A DNA stretch of 64,000 bases from Umbribacter vaginalis (GTDB taxonomy: Bacteria; Actinomycetota; Coriobacteriia; Coriobacteriales; Eggerthellaceae): contig KQ959705.1 in assembly GCA_001552935.1 (NCBI GenBank), positions 176,388 through 240,387 on the forward strand, in the 5' to 3' direction. Under the pieces are notes generated by a model that was not told where the DNA came from, searched no databases, and saw nothing but the letters and a program-made list of their open reading frames with translations. Position 1 is the first letter of the stretch; the number at the start of each line of letters is the position of its first letter. Shown one piece after another: positions 36,610-46,660 of the stretch. Made by a program: the position numbers and the translations under genes.

Positions 36610-36876
36610 ATGTTTCAAGTGTTTTCAATTATTGCGGCGTGTGCCGATGTATATTCAACTATTTTGTTCGTGTACGTGCTTATGTCATGGATTCCTATGC
36701 GAGAAGGTATTCTTGCCGATGTCAATGCATTTCTTGCAAAAATCTGCGAGCCATATTTGCAGCTGTTTAGGCGTTTTATTCCTCCTTTAGGCGGAATGAT
36801 TGACGTTTCTCCTATTGTGGCGCTTGTTGTGCTGCAGTTAGGCGTGCGCCTTTTGTATAGAATATTCTTTATCTAG
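36610..36876 (+). CDS. yggT: YggT-family membrane protein
   Basis: An 88-residue protein with two transmembrane helices joined by a loop holding the family motif (SWIPMREGILADVNAFLAKICEPYLQLFRRFIPPLGGMIDVSPIVALVVLQ). YggT proteins sit next to sepF in most Gram-positive bacteria and are linked to membrane and division functions without a defined activity. The start is 10 bases after sepF. Confidence 0.92.
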   Translation: MFQVFSIIAACADVYSTILFVYVLMSWIPMREGILADVNAFLAKICEPYLQLFRRFIPPLGGMIDVSPIVALVVLQLGVRLLYRIFFI

Positions 36877-36914
36877 GGTTTTCAGTACTTGAGCGCATAA
36901 GTGTTGCGCTCCTT

Positions 36915-36923
36915 TGATATAAT
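36915..36923 (+). promoter_or_regulatory. Extended -10 promoter of divIVA
   Basis: TGATATAAT is a perfect extended -10 (TGN-TATAAT) 33 nt before divIVA. The -35 region is poor (TTGAGC at 23 nt). It would let divIVA be expressed apart from the dcw transcript. Confidence 0.55.
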
Positions 36924-36955
36924 GCAAGCAAATACAGCAACGAAGGGGTTTTGTT

Positions 36956-37738
36956 ATGGCAATCACTTCCGAGGATATTCAAAAACAAAGTTTTTCTATT
37001 GAACGCAAAGGCTACGACGTTGATCAGGTTGACGATTTTCTCGAGCACGTATCAGTAGAAATTGATGCGCTTAATACGCAGGTTGCAAATCTCAAATCGC
37101 AGCTTGAACAAGCGCAAAATGCGTGTGAAGATGCACTTTCGCAAGCTACGCGCGTATATGCTCCGCTGAGTGATTCCCCCGATGAACAAGACGATCCACA
37201 AGAGTTGCGCGCTCGCGTTCTCGATTTAGAGAACAAGCTCGCTGAAAAATCTGCCAATGATACTGCTATTTCGCAGGCACTTATTGTTGCTCAGCGCTCT
37301 GCTGATGACATCGTTGCCAATGCACGCACCCAAGCAAAAACCATTGTTGAAGATGCTCACGACCAGGCATCTCGTATTGTTACAAAAGCTGAAAACGACC
37401 GACAGAAAGTTGTTGAGTCAACACAGGTTCTCGAAGACGCGCGTGAAAAAACACGTGGTTCATATCAGCAATTATTAAACGATTTCATCAGTGATGCATC
37501 GCATAAGTTAGCAGAAATTGAAGCGGATGCACCACGCCGTCGCTTGTCGTCGTCTGCCGCAAAAGCACCTCAAGTAGCTGCGGTAACGCCCGATGTTGTC
37601 GGTCAATCGCATAAAGTGGATACAAGTAGTGAAGCTGCACCTGAAGCTCCGAAAGCCAATGCAGCAAGCTTTGTTGATAAAGATTTTTCGGGCTTTGGCG
37701 ACGTTGACGACGACTTCGATTTTGACGATCCAGAATAG
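36956..37738 (+). CDS. divIVA: DivIVA/Wag31 polar and septal scaffold protein
   Basis: A 260-residue coiled-coil protein. The conserved N-terminal lipid-binding domain is TSEDIQKQSFSIERKGYDVDQVDDFLEHV at residues 4-32. Long heptad-containing segments follow (about 33-60, 85-190), then an Ala/Pro/Asp-rich tail ending in acidic FSGFGDVDDDFDFDDPE. In Actinobacteria it marks poles and directs wall growth. It has its own promoter and AAGGGG site and closes the cluster. Confidence 0.95.
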   Translation: MAITSEDIQKQSFSIERKGYDVDQVDDFLEHVSVEIDALNTQVANLKSQLEQAQNACEDALSQATRVYAPLSDSPDEQDDPQELRARVLDLENKLAEKSANDTAISQALIVAQRSADDIVANARTQAKTIVEDAHDQASRIVTKAENDRQKVVESTQVLEDAREKTRGSYQQLLNDFISDASHKLAEIEADAPRRRLSSSAAKAPQVAAVTPDVVGQSHKVDTSSEAAPEAPKANAASFVDKDFSGFGDVDDDFDFDDPE

Positions 37739-37758
37739 CCTGCAGAAAATATTCGATA

Positions 37759-37809
37759 GGATAATGCACAATAGTGCGCTTTCGTTCTTGTTTCTATGCT
37801 GCATTATCC
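37759..37809. other. Inverted repeat downstream of divIVA
   Basis: GGATAATGCA (37759-37768) and TGCATTATCC (37800-37809) are perfect inverted copies 31 nt apart, starting 21 nt after divIVA. The loop is T-rich but no U run follows the right arm. It may end the cluster transcript or the antisense rnpB transcript. No other feature is seen between divIVA and rnpB. Confidence 0.4.
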
Positions 37810-38001
37810 GTTGTGCCTGTTGGCGTGCGTTGAGCGTTGGGTTTCGTCTGCGTTTACACTGCGTTTATGTATAAAGAAGCGTACTGAGCCGTGGCGTGCG
37901 GTGACGGCTTGATGCATTTTCGCGCGTGATCCCGCTCAGGTACGTTTCCGTATCCGTTTGCGTGCACTCGTTCTTATATGTGTTTATGTTTATGAGAAAG
38001 C

Positions 38002-38398
38002 GAGTGAGCCTATAAGCCGGGTTCTGTCGTGAACGGCCATTTATCTAGAGCATATATCACTACATGCTTCAAGCACGCAACCCGAATGCACAGAAGAGCG
38101 CCTGTATCGCATTCCTACTTGCGCTTGCTCCAGATGGGGTTTACCAAGCTACATTGTTACCAATGCACTGGTGCGCTCTTACCGCACCGTTTCAGCTTTT
38201 CGCGTTGTATGTTGTCACGAAATGTGGCACGTATACAGCGCGAGTTTTCTTTTCTGTGGCACTTATCCGTCAGATTACTCTGCCCAGCTGTTAGCTGGCA
38301 TCTTGCTCTTAGGAGCCCGGACTTTCCTCATAATACCTGCAAATACGTGCGTTTTTGAGCGCATATACCGCAGTATCACGCGACCGTTTAGCTCACTC
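38002..38398 (-). ncRNA. rnpB: RNase P RNA
   Basis: About 397 nt on the minus strand. Helix P1 is formed by GAGTGAGC at the 5' end and GCTCACTC at the 3' end. The universal GAGGAAAGTCCGGGCTCC (read on the minus strand near 38319-38336) and the 3' GAACCCGGCTTAT are present. It is a bacterial type A-like molecule that removes tRNA 5' leaders. Ends are set by P1 pairing and may be a few bases off. Open frames over this region are fortuitous. Confidence 0.95.
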
Positions 38399-38405
38399 TT
38401 TTTTC

Positions 38406-38414
38406 ATAGTAGCA
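38406..38414 (-). promoter_or_regulatory. Extended -10 of the rnpB promoter
   Basis: On the minus strand TGCTACTAT (TGN-TACTAT) ends 8 nt before the rnpB P1 helix, the right place for its promoter. The -35 is not convincing. Confidence 0.5.
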
Positions 38415-38424
38415 AAAATCTTTC

Positions 38425-38458
38425 GTTCACGCGCCCGTGAGCGTTCTTTTTGTTTTTT
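38425..38458 (+). terminator. Rho-independent terminator between rnpB and thiN
   Basis: A 7-bp stem GTTCACG/CGTGAGC (one G-U) with a CGCC loop is followed by GTTCTTTTTGTTTTTT on the plus strand. It would stop plus-strand read-through that crosses rnpB from divIVA, and it insulates the thi genes. Confidence 0.65.
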
Positions 38459-38509
38459 ACGCGAACAAAACACATAAAAATGTTTCAACAGCGCAACGCT
38501 GTGGTGGTA

Positions 38510-38542
38510 TATCATGCTAGTATCATGCTAGTATCATACTGG
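38510..38542 (+). repeat. Three 11-bp tandem repeats before thiN
   Basis: TATCATGCTAG occurs twice and is followed by TATCATACTGG, directly head to tail, ending 30 nt before the thiN start. Each unit carries a -10-like TATCAT. The 11-bp period places the copies on the same DNA face, as in operators bound by repeats. Confidence 0.8.
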
Positions 38543-38572
38543 TACAAGATAAAACCAACAGAAGGAACTACG

Positions 38573-39235
38573 ATGTCGGTATGTGCATTAGTTGCAGCAA
38601 GTGAGTGTAACGAAGAACATTTCAAAACGCTTTTTGATGCTGGTTTTTTTGACGAAGTGTATGCTGTGGACGCTGGTTTTGTGTACACGAAGGCATGCGG
38701 ATGTGACCCCGATTTGATTATTGGCGATTTCGACTCGCTTGGATATGTACCTGATGCGCAACGCACGGCAGAATATCCCTGTGATAAAGACGAAACCGAT
38801 CTTGAACTGGCTTTTGACCGAGCCCGTATGCGCCGCTTCGACACGATTTATGTGTACGGAGCTCTTGGAGGGCGCATCGACATGACGCTTGCAACCATGC
38901 AAACTATCGTTCGCTATGCTCAGCTGGGCATTACGGTTCATGTGATTGGCCTTGCTGAACAGCTTGATGTAGTGATTGGTCCCGATGCGCTTGAACTGCC
39001 TGCTCATAAGGATGGTATCGTGTCGGTGTTTAGCGCAAGTGATGTGTGTGAAGGCGTCATCGAGCGTGGCTTGAAATATGCGTTTAACGATGAGCGCATT
39101 ACCAACACTACCGTGCGCGGTATATCGAATGAAATGACAGGTTTGCCTGCTGTGATAGGTTTAGAGAAGGGCGTGTTGTGGGTGTTTCACCCTATTGATA
39201 TGCCTGAACTTCCCTGTACACCACATACAGATTAG
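38573..39235 (+). CDS. thiN: Thiamine pyrophosphokinase
   Basis: A 220-residue enzyme converting thiamine to thiamine diphosphate. Start ATG 38573 follows AGAAGGAAC; a longer in-frame start would run through the 11-bp repeats. Motifs: GDFDSLG (substrate and metal binding), [10 protein letters not shown] and [16 protein letters not shown], all of the TPK catalytic domain. The C-terminal B1-binding segment ([25 protein letters not shown]...SNEMTG) is present. It leads a thiN-thiC-thiD operon. Confidence 0.92.
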   Translation: MSVCALVAASECNEEHFKTLFDAGFFDEVYAVDAGFVYTKACGCDPDLIIGDFDSLGYVPDAQRTAEYPCDKDETDLELAFDRARMRRFDTIYVYGALGGRIDMTLATMQTIVRYAQLGITVHVIGLAEQLDVVIGPDALELPAHKDGIVSVFSASDVCEGVIERGLKYAFNDERITNTTVRGISNEMTGLPAVIGLEKGVLWVFHPIDMPELPCTPHTD

Positions 39236-39246
39236 GAGATAGATAC

Positions 39247-40563
39247 GTGACTCAAATGGATGAAGCCCGCAAGGGTCATATTACCGATGCAATGCGCGTT
39301 GTTGCCGAAAAGGAGCATCGTTCATGTGAATTTATTCGCGAAGGCGTAGCCGCTGGTAGAATTGCTATTCCTGCGAATTATAAGCATACGTCGCTTTCAC
39401 CGTGGGGTGTAGGCGAAGGCTTGCGCACAAAAGTGAACGTCAATTTGGGTATTTCTGCTGACATTGCAAACGTTGCCGACGAGCATAAAAAAATCGACAT
39501 CGCACTCAATTACGGCGCGGAAGCGATTATGGATTTGTCGAACTGTGGCAAAACTCATGCGTTCCGATCGCAGCTGGTAGCGCGTTCAACAGCGATGATT
39601 GGCACTGTTCCTATGTATGATGCTGTTGGCTATCTTGAAAAAGATTTAGCACATATTACTGCAGATGATTTTTTGCGCGTTATACGAGCTCATGCGGAAG
39701 ATGGCGTTGATTTTATGACCATTCACGCGGGCGTAAACAGGCGTGCGCTTCATTCCTTCATGAACACCTCGCGCGAGCTGAATATCGTAAGCCGAGGCGG
39801 ATCGCTTATTTTCGCGTGGATGCAGGCAACAGGCAACGAAAATCCGTTCTACGAGCACTATGATGAACTGCTTGATATTTTGCACGAATACGACGTAACA
39901 ATTTCGCTGGGCGACTCGCTGCGTCCTGGTTGCATTGATGATGCGAGCGACGCCTCGCAGATTGCTGAACTAGTTGAACTGGGGAAATTAACTCAGCGTG
40001 CGTGGGATCGTGGTGTGCAGGTAATTATTGAAGGTCCTGGGCACATGGCAATCGATGAAATTCCTGCCAACATGAAGCTTGAAAAACGCCTGTGCCACAA
40101 TGCTCAATTTTATGTGTTAGGGCCGCTTGTAACCGACATTGCTCCTGGTTACGATCATATTACATCGGCTATTGGTGGTGCCATTGCTGCTGCACACGGC
40201 GCCGACTTCCTGTGCTACGTAACGCCGGCTGAGCATTTGCGCTTGCCCGATGTATCCGATGTGAAAGAAGGTGTGATCGCAGCTAAAATTGCTGCTCATG
40301 CGGGAGATATTGCCAAGGGTGTTCCCGGTGCGCGCACGCCTGATACGCAGATGGCGCTTGCTCGACGGGTTCTTAATTGGGAAGAGATGTTCCGTATTGC
40401 GATTGATCCTGTTAAACCGCGCGAATACTTTGAAAGTGCACCTCCGTCTATTGAGGGAACGTGCACGATGTGTGGAGATATGTGCGCAGTACGTACGGTG
40501 AATATGGCACTTGAAGCGCTTGAGAACTCGCTTGATAGCTCAAAACGCAACAAAGATTGCTAA
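39247..40563 (+). CDS. thiC: HMP-phosphate synthase ThiC
   Basis: A 438-residue radical-SAM enzyme that turns 5-aminoimidazole ribotide into the thiamine pyrimidine (HMP-P). Start GTG 39247 follows TTAGGAGATA. Conserved: [60 protein letters not shown] and [21 protein letters not shown]. The C-terminal cluster motif reads CTMCGDMC (CX2CX3C), as in the short anaerobe type; the long type has CX2CX4C. BzaF, the related benzimidazole synthase, is an alternative but the thi neighbours favour ThiC. Confidence 0.9.
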   Translation: MTQMDEARKGHITDAMRVVAEKEHRSCEFIREGVAAGRIAIPANYKHTSLSPWGVGEGLRTKVNVNLGISADIANVADEHKKIDIALNYGAEAIMDLSNCGKTHAFRSQLVARSTAMIGTVPMYDAVGYLEKDLAHITADDFLRVIRAHAEDGVDFMTIHAGVNRRALHSFMNTSRELNIVSRGGSLIFAWMQATGNENPFYEHYDELLDILHEYDVTISLGDSLRPGCIDDASDASQIAELVELGKLTQRAWDRGVQVIIEGPGHMAIDEIPANMKLEKRLCHNAQFYVLGPLVTDIAPGYDHITSAIGGAIAAAHGADFLCYVTPAEHLRLPDVSDVKEGVIAAKIAAHAGDIAKGVPGARTPDTQMALARRVLNWEEMFRIAIDPVKPREYFESAPPSIEGTCTMCGDMCAVRTVNMALEALENSLDSSKRNKDC

Positions 40564-40577
40564 ACTGAGGGTGTTTT

Positions 40578-41468
40578 ATGAAGTTGAAATCAGTTTTGAG
40601 TATCGCCGGCTCAGATTCAAGTGGTGGTGCGGGTATTCAAGCCGACATTAAAACCATACAATCGCTGGGTTTATATGCACAAACGGTAATTACAGCCATT
40701 ACGGCACAAAATACGTTTCAGGTAACACGCGCGCAAGCCGTCGACGACGATCTAATACAAGCCCAGATAGATGCCGTATTTGCCGACATCGTTCCCAACG
40801 CGGTAAAAATTGGCATGGTGGCTACGTCGGGCGTGATGCGCACTATTGCGCACGCGCTGCATCCGTATGTACGTCAGCATCATATTCCCGTGGTGCTTGA
40901 CCCTGTTATGGTGTCTACATCAGGTGCTTTGCTGATTGAACGCGATGCAGTTACAAGCTTGCTTGAAACGCTTGTGCCGCTTGCGCATCTTATCACGCCG
41001 AACTTGCATGAAGCACGCGTGCTGGTGGACGCGTTGGGTGTTGGTGCTGGTGCTAGCGCGAGAAAGAATCTACCTGCTGATGGCGCATCTGTTCCCACCG
41101 ATGAAACAACACTCATCACGAGCGAACAAGCCCAAGCAACAGCAGCGCTGCGAATTGCGTCCGCCACACAAACACGCGTGCTGGTGAAAGGTGGACATGC
41201 TCACGGCCATGCAAGTGATGTGCTTGCATATCCTGATGGCCGTATCGTCTGGTTTCGCGCCCCGCGAATCGATAACAAGAACAATCACGGAAGCGGTTGC
41301 ACCTTATCTTCGGCGCTTGCGTGCGCGTATGCGCAGGGGAAAAGTACGTGCGATGCGGTTCAATATGCAAAAAACTACGTACAAGGTGCTCTTTCAGCAC
41401 AGCTTAACTTAGGAAAGGGTTCGGGACCGTTGAACCACAATTGGATGCTTGCCAACATCGCGGAATAA
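40578..41468 (+). CDS. thiD: HMP/HMP-phosphate kinase
   Basis: A 296-residue ribokinase-fold enzyme that phosphorylates hydroxymethylpyrimidine phosphate, the step after ThiC. Motifs: SIAGSDSSGGAGIQADIKTI, NTFQVTRAQAV, VVLDPVMVSTSG, ITPNLHEA and NNHGSGCTLSSALACA (anion hole and catalytic Asp region). A short extra loop (GAGASARKNLPADGASVPTDET) makes it about 30 residues longer than usual. No thiE or thiG is in the window, so the thiazole branch must lie elsewhere or be fed by salvage. Confidence 0.93.
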   Translation: MKLKSVLSIAGSDSSGGAGIQADIKTIQSLGLYAQTVITAITAQNTFQVTRAQAVDDDLIQAQIDAVFADIVPNAVKIGMVATSGVMRTIAHALHPYVRQHHIPVVLDPVMVSTSGALLIERDAVTSLLETLVPLAHLITPNLHEARVLVDALGVGAGASARKNLPADGASVPTDETTLITSEQAQATAALRIASATQTRVLVKGGHAHGHASDVLAYPDGRIVWFRAPRIDNKNNHGSGCTLSSALACAYAQGKSTCDAVQYAKNYVQGALSAQLNLGKGSGPLNHNWMLANIAE

Positions 41469-41552
41469 GTACCTGTATTTCCCCTTGTAGACACGCTGTT
41501 AGTGCATGCCTTCATAAATCCTCAATAATCCCGAAAAAATACCTGTACTACG

Positions 41553-41581
41553 TTGACTATTTTGCTGATTGCTGATAAAGT
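41553..41581 (+). promoter_or_regulatory. Promoter of rplU-rpmA
   Basis: TTGACT (41553-41558), a 17-nt spacer and TAAAGT (41576-41581) lie 38 nt before rplU. Confidence 0.65.
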
Positions 41582-41618
41582 AATTTTTCGCGTTTTAATA
41601 CATTCAAGGAGACCATTC

Positions 41619-41957
41619 ATGTATGCAATTGTAAAAACGGGTGGCAAGCAATATACTGTAGCACCTGGTGATATTTTAAGCATTGAAAAGATTGATGCTG
41701 AAGCTGGCGCTCAGGTTGAGTTGCAAACTTTGTGCCTTATTGATAGCAAGAAATCAACCTTTGATGCTGAAAAAGCTTCAAAAACAAAAGTTGTTGCTGA
41801 AGTTCTCGAACAATATCGTGGCGAAAAGCAGCTTGTTTTCAAATTCAAGAAGCGTAAAAACTACAAAAAACTTAATGGTCACCGTCAGCAGCTTACTCGC
41901 GTACGCATTGTGTCTGTTGGTTCTGAAAAAGCAGCTGCAAGCGCACAAGCTAAATAG
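41619..41957 (+). CDS. rplU: 50S ribosomal protein L21
   Basis: A 112-residue L21 starting at ATG 41619 behind AAGGAGACC. MYAIVKTGGKQYTVAPGDILSIEKI and KRKNYKKLNGHRQQLTRVRI are family hallmarks. Upstream in-frame codons contain the promoter and are not translated. rpmA follows 19 bases later. Confidence 0.97.
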   Translation: MYAIVKTGGKQYTVAPGDILSIEKIDAEAGAQVELQTLCLIDSKKSTFDAEKASKTKVVAEVLEQYRGEKQLVFKFKKRKNYKKLNGHRQQLTRVRIVSVGSEKAAASAQAK

Positions 41958-41976
41958 CAGGAAAGAGGGATAAACA

Positions 41977-42231
41977 ATGGCACACAAGAAAGGTCTTGGA
42001 TCATCTCGTAATGGTCGCGATTCTCAGGCGCAGCGTTTAGGTGTTAAAAAATTCGGTGGCGAATTAGTTAAAACAGGGCAAGTGATTGTACGTCAGCGTG
42101 GTACTCATTTTCATCCAGGTGAAAACGTTGGTCGCGGTAAAGATGACACCTTGTTTGCACTGTGTGAAGGAACGCTTGAGTTTACACAGGGAGTTAAACG
42201 TCGCGTTCATGTAAAGCCACAAAACGCGTAA
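41977..42231 (+). CDS. rpmA: 50S ribosomal protein L27
   Basis: An 84-residue L27 at the peptidyl-transferase centre. It begins directly [24 protein letters not shown], so it lacks the cleaved N-terminal extension of Firmicutes, and no Prp protease gene sits between rplU and rpmA. Ribosome-binding site GGAAAGAGG. Confidence 0.97.
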   Translation: MAHKKGLGSSRNGRDSQAQRLGVKKFGGELVKTGQVIVRQRGTHFHPGENVGRGKDDTLFALCEGTLEFTQGVKRRVHVKPQNA

Positions 42232-42307
42232 CGGGTAGAAATTTGCTTCATACGTAAATTTGAACTGCGCGGGAGCGTATTCGTTACAGTATAGGTAAAA
42301 GGATAAG

Positions 42308-42343
42308 CGTGCCACCTGAATATAATCAGGGGCACGTTTTTTT
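42308..42343 (+). terminator. Terminator between rpmA and obgE
   Basis: CGTGCC and GGCACG (42308-42313 with 42331-42336) plus an inner CCTGA/TCAGG stem, followed by seven T. It ends only 13 nt before the obgE start, so obgE needs read-through or a promoter very close by. The loop contains a perfect TATAAT (42321-42326). Confidence 0.85.
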
Positions 42344-42349
42344 GATTGA

Positions 42350-43765
<1,416 letters not shown>

Positions 43766-43799
43766 TAGAAGTGACATTTTTCCATGCATGAGCGGCTTC

Positions 43800-43919
43800 G
43801 GGTGTGTAAACTGACGTGGACGCGGGTGCGTAAACTGACGCGGACGCGGGTGCGTAAGCTGATGTGGGTTCGCCTACTGGTTCTGACGTGGGTTCGCGCA
43901 CTGGTTTCCGCACATGTGC
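43800..43919. repeat. 24-bp minisatellite between obgE and nadD
   Basis: Five direct 24-bp units lie head to tail from 43800, most alike in the first three (core GTAAACTGACG with GGGTGCG before it) and decaying to the right. The period is a multiple of three, so several frames stay open on both strands: 8-residue repeats such as VRKLTRTR on plus and SVYAPAST on minus. None has a good ribosome-binding site. No other feature is seen in the 308-base obgE-nadD gap. Confidence 0.85.
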
Positions 43920-44073
43920 ACTGCTGCTTGTGCGGCGTCATAGTGGTGTTGCAACTACGTTTTTGATCTGCGTGTTTGCTAGATGTTCAACATGCGTGCT
44001 GCCACATGATTGCGCGTTGCTTCGTTTGCTTATCGCTACACGCAGCATACCATTATACGAAAGAAGTACCAGC

Positions 44074-45738
44074 ATGAATAGTTCTTTGCAAGCGCTCAGC
44101 CCTCGCTTTGCGCATTTTGCATCCGATGGACAGCCCCACTGCATTGGCATTTTGGGCGGCACCTTCGACCCCATTCATATCGGACACTTGAACATTGCGC
44201 AGCGCGCGCTTGTCGAGGCGCATCTGGACGGCGTACTGTTTGTGCCTGCGTTTGTGTCGCCCTTTAAAACCCCTGGTGATGCGGCTGCGCTGGAGGAGGG
44301 TGCGGCACGTTTATATGCGCGTCAGCGTCTTGAGATGTGCAAGCTGGCAACGCATCACAATCCGCTGTTCGACGTGTGCTCCTATGAGGTAGATCGCGCA
44401 GGCATTTCGTACACAGTGGATACGCTGGCTGCCTTGCATGAGTATTTTGGCTGTTCGGTGCGCTTTGTGCTTATTTTAGGAAGCGATGCGGCGGCGCAGC
44501 TAAGCGCGTGGAAAAATCCTGCTGCGCTGGCGCAGTATGCAACCGTGTTGGTGTTTGATCGCGTCGATGATTGCGCGCCTTACAGGGAACATGACGCAGT
44601 GCGTGATACAGCGTGCAATGGTGAACCTTGCGGGGAATACGATGCTGCGCGTGATGTGGTTTCTGATGGGAAACGAGATGGAGACTGCCTAGAACGTGAC
44701 AGAGAATGTGATGCTGCTTCGACAACGCAGGCTTATAACCTGCATGACGCTGCTCCCGATGCTGCTCCCGATGCTGCCAGGAATACACCGCAAGGTGCGG
44801 CACACGCGATATTGCTTGCCGACACGCTCGATGCACTAAGCGCTCAGTACGGCTTTACGTTTCAGCGTGTTCCATCGTTACGTGTGTCCATTTCATCAAG
44901 AGTCGTACGTCAGCAATTACAGTTTGGATCCGCACGCTATCTTGTTCCCGACAATGTGTATGATTATATTTGCGAACAGGGTTTATATGGTATTTCGCAC
45001 AACGAGCTTTCGTATGTACCATCTGCGCAACCAGCACCAAATACTCAATCCGTTTCCGCCGTGCAACCCACTTCAGGCGCGCAATCTACTCAACCTGGAC
45101 AATCCGCGCCATTTTCGCTCACGGAGAACGCCGATTACGCGCTCAGCGACGAGTTTTTCTCCCGCGCAAAACAGCTGCTTGAGAAGCGCGTGTCGCCGCA
45201 TCGGTTCACACATTGCTGTTCGGTGGCGCGATACAGCGCTCATCTGGCGAAACTTTACCACTATCCCGAAAAAGAGGCGCGCATAGCAGGCCTTTTGCAC
45301 GATTGGGACAAAGCGTATACTAACGATGATATTCGCGCGCGGGCGTTGGCTTTTAAGACGCGCATCGATGGCGAAGTGCTTGATTTTCTGCCTGCGCTGT
45401 TGCACGGGCCAACGGGTGCGTGTGCGCTTGAGGCCGATTTTCCGTTTCTTGATGGGCGCATTTTACGTGCGATTGAGCGTCACACCGCAGGTCACGAGCA
45501 AATGAGCGACCTTGATTGCATCGTTTATGTTGCCGATGCGCTTGAGGAAGGCAGGTCGTATCCAGGTATCGAGGATTTGCGCGCGCTACCAGGCACCGTG
45601 TCGCTGCAAGAGCTGTTTTTTGAAACGTATAAACATGTGTTACTATACTTAGTTCAGCGCAACGCACAGCTTCATCCACGCACCGTGTGTGTGTGGAATT
45701 GGTACGTGCGCCAACGTTCTAAAGGAGAATTATCATGA
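44074..45738 (+). CDS. nadD: Fused NadD-YqeK: nicotinate-nucleotide adenylyltransferase and HD-domain Ap4A hydrolase
   Basis: A 554-residue fusion. Residues 20-305 are NadD, which makes nicotinic acid adenine dinucleotide: GGTFDPIHIGHL (28-39), ISYTVDTL and VSISSRVVRQQL. An Asp/Arg/Ala-rich insertion at about 165-247 interrupts it. A Pro/Ser/Gln linker (310-355) leads to YqeK (356-554), an HD-family symmetrical diadenosine tetraphosphatase with His380 and HD at 409-410 (GLLHDWDK). nadD, yqeK and rsfS are usually separate genes in this order. Start ATG 44074 follows AAAGAAG. Confidence 0.92.
   Translation: MNSSLQALSPRFAHFASDGQPHCIGILGGTFDPIHIGHLNIAQRALVEAHLDGVLFVPAFVSPFKTPGDAAALEEGAARLYARQRLEMCKLATHHNPLFDVCSYEVDRAGISYTVDTLAALHEYFGCSVRFVLILGSDAAAQLSAWKNPAALAQYATVLVFDRVDDCAPYREHDAVRDTACNGEPCGEYDAARDVVSDGKRDGDCLERDRECDAASTTQAYNLHDAAPDAAPDAARNTPQGAAHAILLADTLDALSAQYGFTFQRVPSLRVSISSRVVRQQLQFGSARYLVPDNVYDYICEQGLYGISHNELSYVPSAQPAPNTQSVSAVQPTSGAQSTQPGQSAPFSLTENADYALSDEFFSRAKQLLEKRVSPHRFTHCCSVARYSAHLAKLYHYPEKEARIAGLLHDWDKAYTNDDIRARALAFKTRIDGEVLDFLPALLHGPTGACALEADFPFLDGRILRAIERHTAGHEQMSDLDCIVYVADALEEGRSYPGIEDLRALPGTVSLQELFFETYKHVLLYLVQRNAQLHPRTVCVWNWYVRQRSKGELS
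44746..44778 (+). repeat. Tandem 12-bp repeat inside nadD
   Basis: GACGCTGCTCCC, GATGCTGCTCCC and GATGCTGCC follow each other and encode DAAPDAAPDAA in frame, within the NadD insertion. Confidence 0.88.
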
Positions 45739-46241
45739 CAAATGAACACGATAGCTTGCAAAACGCGCAGGTTGTTAACACGTCGCAGGACGCATCCGCT
45801 GCTTCACACGCCTCCGCAAGCACTCCCTTAAGCGACAGGGACATTGCGCTTACAGCAGCGCGCGTTGCGAACGAGAAAAAAGCGTTCGACATTGTGGTTC
45901 AGCATGTCGAGGAGCTTACGGGTGAAGCTGCGTATTTTGTGACGATGACAGCGCGCAATGATAGGCAGGTCAAGGCGTTGTGCAATGCTATCGAAAAGGC
46001 GCTGCGTGACGCGAAGGTTCATGTTCTTCACCGGGAAACAACGCGCGATTCTAGCTGGGAGCTGCTGGATTACGGCGGTGTTGTGGTGCACGTGTTTTAC
46101 ACGACGCGTGAATATTATCGGCTGGAAGAATTGTGGCAACAGGCTCCCGTGGTTGATCTTGCCTCTGAAGTGGGCTTTGAGGGGCTAGAGTACACGCCGC
46201 GCATTGAGGAGTTTCTTGCTGGCTGCACGCGTGATGCGTAA
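45735..46241 (+). CDS. rsfS: Ribosomal silencing factor RsfS
   Basis: A 168-residue factor that binds L14 and blocks subunit joining under starvation. The RsfS domain starts near ALTAARVANEKKAFDIVVQHVEELTG and contains DSSWELLDYGGVVVHVFYTTREYYRLEELW, the family signature. Residues 1-35 are a Ser/Ala-rich extension. Its ATG overlaps the nadD-yqeK stop (ATGA), with AAAGGAG ahead. Confidence 0.95.
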   Translation: MTNEHDSLQNAQVVNTSQDASAASHASASTPLSDRDIALTAARVANEKKAFDIVVQHVEELTGEAAYFVTMTARNDRQVKALCNAIEKALRDAKVHVLHRETTRDSSWELLDYGGVVVHVFYTTREYYRLEELWQQAPVVDLASEVGFEGLEYTPRIEEFLAGCTRDA

Positions 46242-46660
46242 AGCGCCTAACAACGTGTGTGGTGCTGGTACGGCGTGTGTGGCGCTGACATGAGTGAGGC
46301 TGGTACGAGCAGTTTTGTTGCATAAACACGAAGCTTGGTGCAGCTCGGTTGTTTGGCACTTGTTCGGGTTGGCTGCGTGGTGAGTCGCTTACACGTGAGC
46401 AGGATTGCAGCTCGATGGCTTGCCATCCGAGCGGGATGATGACACAGTGCACGGTGCATTCGCGAAGAGTGGCAGCGCTTAGACTTGTTTTTCACCATCT
46501 TGTAAGAGCTTAGCTTATTTGGTATTATGCTTCTGTTGCGCGCTTTTGCTCGTGTGCTGCGTATGAGGCTTGGTTGCTAGCGTGGCTCCATGTAAGTAGC
46601 TGTTCGGGTTGAAGCATTCGTGAGCAGGTATATTACTGCACTGATGTGCGCATATTCGTT
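46242..46660. other. 419-base intergenic region before tRNA-Leu
   Basis: No gene is supported. Right after rsfS there are two imperfect 20-bp GT-rich direct repeats (GTGTGTGG-x-GCTG). TATATT at 46629-46634 could be a -10 for tRNA-Leu but lacks a good -35. Confidence 0.3.

Noticed and set aside
38029-38440. Plus-strand open frames across rnpB
   Set aside because: The region is explained by RNase P RNA on the other strand.
38459-39246. TPP riboswitch before thiN or thiC
   Set aside because: I looked for the conserved CTGAGA and GAACCTGATCTGG elements in the thiN leader and the 11-nt thiN-thiC gap and found neither.
43800-43919. Possible CRISPR array
   Set aside because: The repeats are directly adjacent with no unique spacers and diverge progressively; no cas gene is near.
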